From contig CAJQUW010002005.1 of the NCBI GenBank assembly GCA_907163375.1, positions 62,001 to 126,000 of the forward strand: a stretch of 64,000 nt of DNA, read 5' to 3'. The notes beneath the pieces are model-generated. The model was not told the DNA's origin. It made no database searches and was given only the letters and a program-made list of their open reading frames with translations. Source of the stretch: Prostheceraeus crozeri (Eukaryota > Platyhelminthes > Polycladida > Euryleptidae). Positions 60,346-64,000 of the stretch are shown in pieces; the first letter of the stretch is position 1; every line of letters begins with the position of its first letter. The position numbers and the translations under genes are program-made.

Positions 60346-61136
60346 TATGCTTTTCATTGGTTCTTCATGCCCCAACTTAGCTCCCCCCCCCACCCCCGAT
60401 GTGCTGCGACTTTGAGTCAATTTACATTCCAGTCAACTTCAGATAAACAATCTATTTCTATGCAGATGACATGCTGGAATGGCGAATCTCATTCTAGCAG
60501 TCTGGAGGAACCGTTTTGTGGGAGATTTTCTCGTGCAACAGTATTGAGACTCAAGTACATGTTACAAATTCTCAATGCTGTCGCACCCGAGGAAACTCTT
60601 AGACCGAAAGCTGATGCAATAGATATGTTCACTTCCATCGAGCCTACAACAAAATTTTTTCCTTTCAGTCTTCATAAAATTTGATTCGATGATAAAAATT
60701 CTCTCATGAATAAATGTTTCCTACAGCAAATTAATCAGTCGCTACGTTCGTATGAAATAGCTTATTCAGATTACATAAACACGACTTCGCCTCTCTTCCT
60801 TATTTATCTACAATTCATTGTTTTGTATAGAAAAGAAAACGAGCTTCTAGCAACGTGGAAAGCAGTTGGTAGACAAACTTATATGTTTGCTTATAAAGGC
60901 TGTACTATTTTTTTAAATTGTCTACTGGTCCGCCTTAACAATGAAACGCAATTCAAAACTTTGTTTAAAACGATTCAGAACGATAAAATATCGATTCAGG
61001 CAATAAGTTTTTTACATGCGTTCTTATTAATCTAAACACATTTTAGAGTAATGTTCTTTTGAATTCCATATGGTTAGAATGATGGTGAGGAATGTGATAG
61101 CATGATCATTGATCAAGAAGCAAACTATTAGTTCGG
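60346..61136 (+). other. Phosphomannomutase intron 2, stretch without recognised features
   Basis: Open frames at 60367-60684 and 60706-61035 show no family resemblance. A C-run occurs at 60382-60396. Confidence 0.4.
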
Positions 61137-61415
61137 TTAGCCGCCAGCAGGAGTTTCCGCAGGGAGCGAGGCCAAAAATTGGACTTTGATAGAATGATGT
61201 ACAATAGATGTACAGTTGTACACTCAGGTTACTACGCGTCTTCCAAGCTCAACCTGGCTCATTTTCTTCAGACGGTATCAAGAACACGTAAATCTATTAG
61301 GAAGTAGACTTGAAATTTTCGGCAGTATGACATTTTCTGTGTTTTCTCTGATTAAGTGATCAAGTTTAGAGACATGATTTTTAACATGGAATATCTTCAA
61401 GTCATTAACTCATGA
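61137..61415 (+). mobile_element. Partial long-inverted-repeat foldback element, copy 3 (one arm)
   Basis: GCCAGCAGGAGTTTCCGCAG, then GGGAGCGAGGCC and AGAATGATGTAC, through AACATGGAATATCTTCAAGTC, matches one arm of the 11517-12230 family. It is more diverged than the other copies and has no second arm. Confidence 0.65.
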
Positions 61416-62118
61416 GCAAGAGAATTTTCTCAAGATTCAGGAAGTACATGTACTTGATTTCCGTTTCAATTAAACATGGGCAATAGCTTGAGGGTTAAAA
61501 GATTGAAAACCCACCATGAGCTTGATGAAAATATTGCCCTACGACATTTTATAAATGTCACCTTGCCTTCACAAACTTAGAAGATAATAATCCTACAAAG
61601 CTCGTCAGCGATATGATTCTGTGACAATCTGCTGGCATGCTCTGTGAACATATCAGACAGACCCAAAATATACATATGAAGCAAGTAGCCTAAATATATC
61701 CAATTCATATCTAGTGTGGCATTGTGTTACCTTTTGAAATGGATTGGAATTAATTGAAATTTTCAACATTGATGGACCTATTTCGTTTCGTTGTTTCGCA
61801 GCATCTTTTAATTATTGTTCCAACCCTTTTATTCAATCTTCATTTGCTATCATGATGGTGGTCCTTTTCGGTTCCGTCTTCTCTGCATGCTGTCACTGCA
61901 AGTGTGTTCTTCCATTGTTAGTGATGCCACACCACTGAAGTGAAGTCAGATAAGTAAACTGACCAGAAATTGATTATTCTGATGATTCATTTTCCACCAA
62001 ATATTTCGAATACTTAATCAGGGTGGTCATAACCGGTTATGTAAAGACTTTTCAGAGACTTTCTATCCAACCATGTCATCAAATCATCGCCGATCATCAT
62101 GTGCGATATAACCCGAAA
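61416..62118 (+). other. Phosphomannomutase intron 2, spacer
   Basis: No supported feature between the two partial foldback copies. Confidence 0.4.
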
Positions 62119-62120
62119 TA

Positions 62121-62500
62121 GTCCGGCAGCTAGAACGAGTTTCTGCAGGGAACGAGGTCGAAAATGTGACTTTCACAGAATGATGAACATCCTATGGCTA
62201 CCACGAATCTACACGTCTGCCGAGTTCTAGCAGGTTCCTCTTCTCGTCAGACATGATCAAAGAAGAATACATGGTAATCCAATGGGACACAGATTGCAGT
62301 TTTTGACAAAAATGAAATTTTCTGTGTTTCCTCTTATCAACTGAAAAATACTAAGTACAGAGCCAAAATTTTTGACATGGAATGTCTTCAAATAGTTTCT
62401 TGCCATGTTCATGCACTCCTGTCTGCGAATCTATACATATACACATTCAGATTTGGCAAGCCTCCTACCATCGGCAAGCACCAACATGCTAGTTCACTTT
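62121..62500 (+). mobile_element. Partial long-inverted-repeat foldback element, copy 4 (left arm and core)
   Basis: Begins GTCCGGCAGCTAGAACGAGT after TA (62119-62120), the same start as copy 2. It continues through the core (CATGGAATGTCTTCAAATAG, then GCAAGCCTCC) and stops near 62500 without the right arm. The open frame at 62377-62571 is core sequence. Confidence 0.72.
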
Positions 62501-63652
62501 ATTCATTGATTAGGAAAAATCTTCCCAATCAGAGATCATTTTGGGCATTGAAATCAATTCCAATTAATTGACAATTCATTGACATAAGATTTAAATCCAA
62601 TTTTCAATCTTTCTAGGCAAAGGTTGGGTGTGGTACCACTAGAATCTCGTTCATTTGCTCTTACTGTGACAAAGTTTTGGCGTTATTGTGTCAATTTCGC
62701 AGTATTGACAAAACATTCGTTGCCATAGTATGAACTAAGGGTGCAGGAAGCATTATGTAATACCGGTGCATTATCAGAGGTTAAGTGTTGCTATGAATAC
62801 AAGTACGTCATGCAGTCTAAGGGATCGACCGGGTGCCCGTGTGCGGGCAGAGCTACGGAAATTTTCCGGGCGCGTCTGTATTTCAAATCGTCCTGGTCTT
62901 GGGCAGGGTCCTGTTCTGACTGTTTCTCAAATGGAATAGCTGGGCAGGGGGCTAATTCGGCTGTATCTCAAATGGACTAGTTGGGCAGGGGCTTCGATTT
63001 AATTGACAATAAACGATTATTCCGATATTAAGAATGCTGCAATCAAATCGGGTTGTAACAATTTGCAATTAATTGATAGATGTTAGCAGTGTTGCAATTA
63101 ATTTTCATTCCCTCAATCAATTCCCGTTTAGGACGTTCTGTCTAAAGATTTTCCTGTGAAAGTATAATGCGCTAAAAGTGGTCCGTGACTGTCTGTGTAA
63201 ACCAGTGTTTTCCTGGTTGTAGTTTTATCTGAGCCTGAAATGATAGTACGGTGGCATTTTGCTTAGAAAGTTTGATTGCTGTCGTCTTTCATAACTTTTT
63301 CACCTTTTTTCACATTCACGATGTTATTTTACTGCAATAATGTGCATTATCCTGAATATTCCGAGTAATTGACTACAATTGAGAAAGAGATTAGTTTCTA
63401 CTATAGAATTGCACTTGCAATCGATTTTTTGGACTAGAAATACTGGTATACTGGCATAGTCGATATTTTTAGCTCGGCCAACACTATTCAACGTTCATAT
63501 AGCTACTTCAACGCGTCTCACAGCTGTTCTTATTTGGCTTCTCTCAAAGCATGTCTAACCTATTAAGATTTCGAAATGGATTGCGTAATCACTGTCACAT
63601 AGCTAACGTACTACCTCATGATTGTGAATAAAATCCACATTTTTCTTTGAAG
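62501..63652 (+). other. Phosphomannomutase intron 2, last part
   Basis: A locally GC-richer patch at 62815-62995 contains TGGGCAGGG and CTGTTTCTCAAATGGA/CTGTATCTCAAATGGA repeated words, suggesting a short diverged tandem. No exon is seen before the acceptor at 63652. Confidence 0.45.
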
Positions 63653-63920
63653 GATATTGTGAAGCATTTAGGAGACGACAAATTACAAGCTGTAATCAAT
63701 CATGCTCTCGGATACATGTCACAGCTAAAGCTCCCAAGGAAGCGTGGAACGTTCGTTGAATTCCGTCATGGTATGTTAAACTTCTGTCCCGTTGGAAGAA
63801 GTTGCAGCCAAGAAGAAAGAAATGAATTTGCTGCCTTAGATCAGGAACAAAATATTCGACAGAAATTCAAGGAAAATCTTGAAGAAACCTTCAAAGGTGC
63901 TGGCCTTGTATTTGCAATCG
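63653..63920 (+). CDS. PMM2: Phosphomannomutase, coding exon 3
   Basis: Eighty-nine codons plus one base between TTTGAAG and GCAATCG|GTAAGC. DIVKHLGDDKLQ, LPRKRGTFVEFRHGMLN, PVGRSCSQEERNEF and NIRQKFKENL match the cap domain of eukaryotic PMM1/PMM2, including the KRGTFVEFR and GRSCSQEER signatures that bind the substrate phosphate. It leaves in phase 1, and the next exon is outside the window. PMM2 is named as the common ancestor-type gene; PMM1 versus PMM2 cannot be separated here. Confidence 0.94.
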
Positions 63921-64000
63921 GTAAGCTGTCATCTTAGTGATTTATTGAGGTATTTTCTAGCAGTATTGACTTGCATATGTGTTTTATCTTCAATGCGATG

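Noticed and set aside
1-64000. CRISPR arrays, rRNA genes, bacterial-type operons or phage
   Set aside because: No regularly spaced repeats, no rRNA signatures and no prokaryotic gene layout; the window is spliced animal DNA.

Overview
The window is AT-rich nuclear DNA from an animal, most likely an invertebrate. Coding exons are short and widely spaced, have GT/AG splice sites with matching phases, and belong to metazoan families (an RNF144-like RBR ubiquitin ligase, a STYXL1-like rhodanese/pseudophosphatase, phosphomannomutase). Most of the remaining DNA is transposon-derived: hAT, Tc1/mariner, Harbinger, RTE- and CR1/L2-like LINEs, a tRNA-headed SINE and several foldback families. Nothing in the sequence fixes the phylum.

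Layout. 1-9.9 kb: an RTE-like LINE fragment, a long-inverted-repeat element, a hAT-type non-autonomous element with exact target duplications (4996-6176), a possible small two-exon gene on the minus strand (6291-6748) and an intronless RBR E3 ligase gene on the minus strand (7419-8483). 9.9-19.3 kb: a mobile-element cluster holding an inverted-repeat MITE, two fragments of one reverse-transcriptase-linked protein family, four related repeats in alternating orientation, a foldback palindrome, a truncated RTE copy with a 16-bp target duplication, a broken mariner and a broken Tc1 element. 20.4-22.6 kb: an apparently intact two-exon Harbinger transposase gene on the minus strand. 23.8-26.4 kb: two hAT-type elements side by side. 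27.9 kb: a SINE. 29.7-33.6 kb: a three-exon plus-strand gene joining a long serine-rich, charged N-terminus to a rhodanese domain and a dual-specificity-phosphatase fold whose active-site arginine position is not arginine. 34.6-47.1 kb: another hAT-type element, a long-TIR element, two LINEs and an element with 6-bp target duplications. 48.7 kb to the window end: the first three coding exons of a phosphomannomutase gene, with introns filled by duplicated blocks and LINE fragments; the gene continues past the right edge.

The host genes are unrelated in function: protein ubiquitination, a phosphatase-like scaffold, and mannose-1-phosphate supply for glycosylation. There is no operon-like arrangement. 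The main structure is the repeat landscape. Four hAT-type elements each carry their own palindrome-like subterminal repeat word. A 678-bp block occurs twice with no difference seen, once upstream of and once inside the phosphomannomutase gene. All identifications come from reading translations and repeats by eye; no database search was run.
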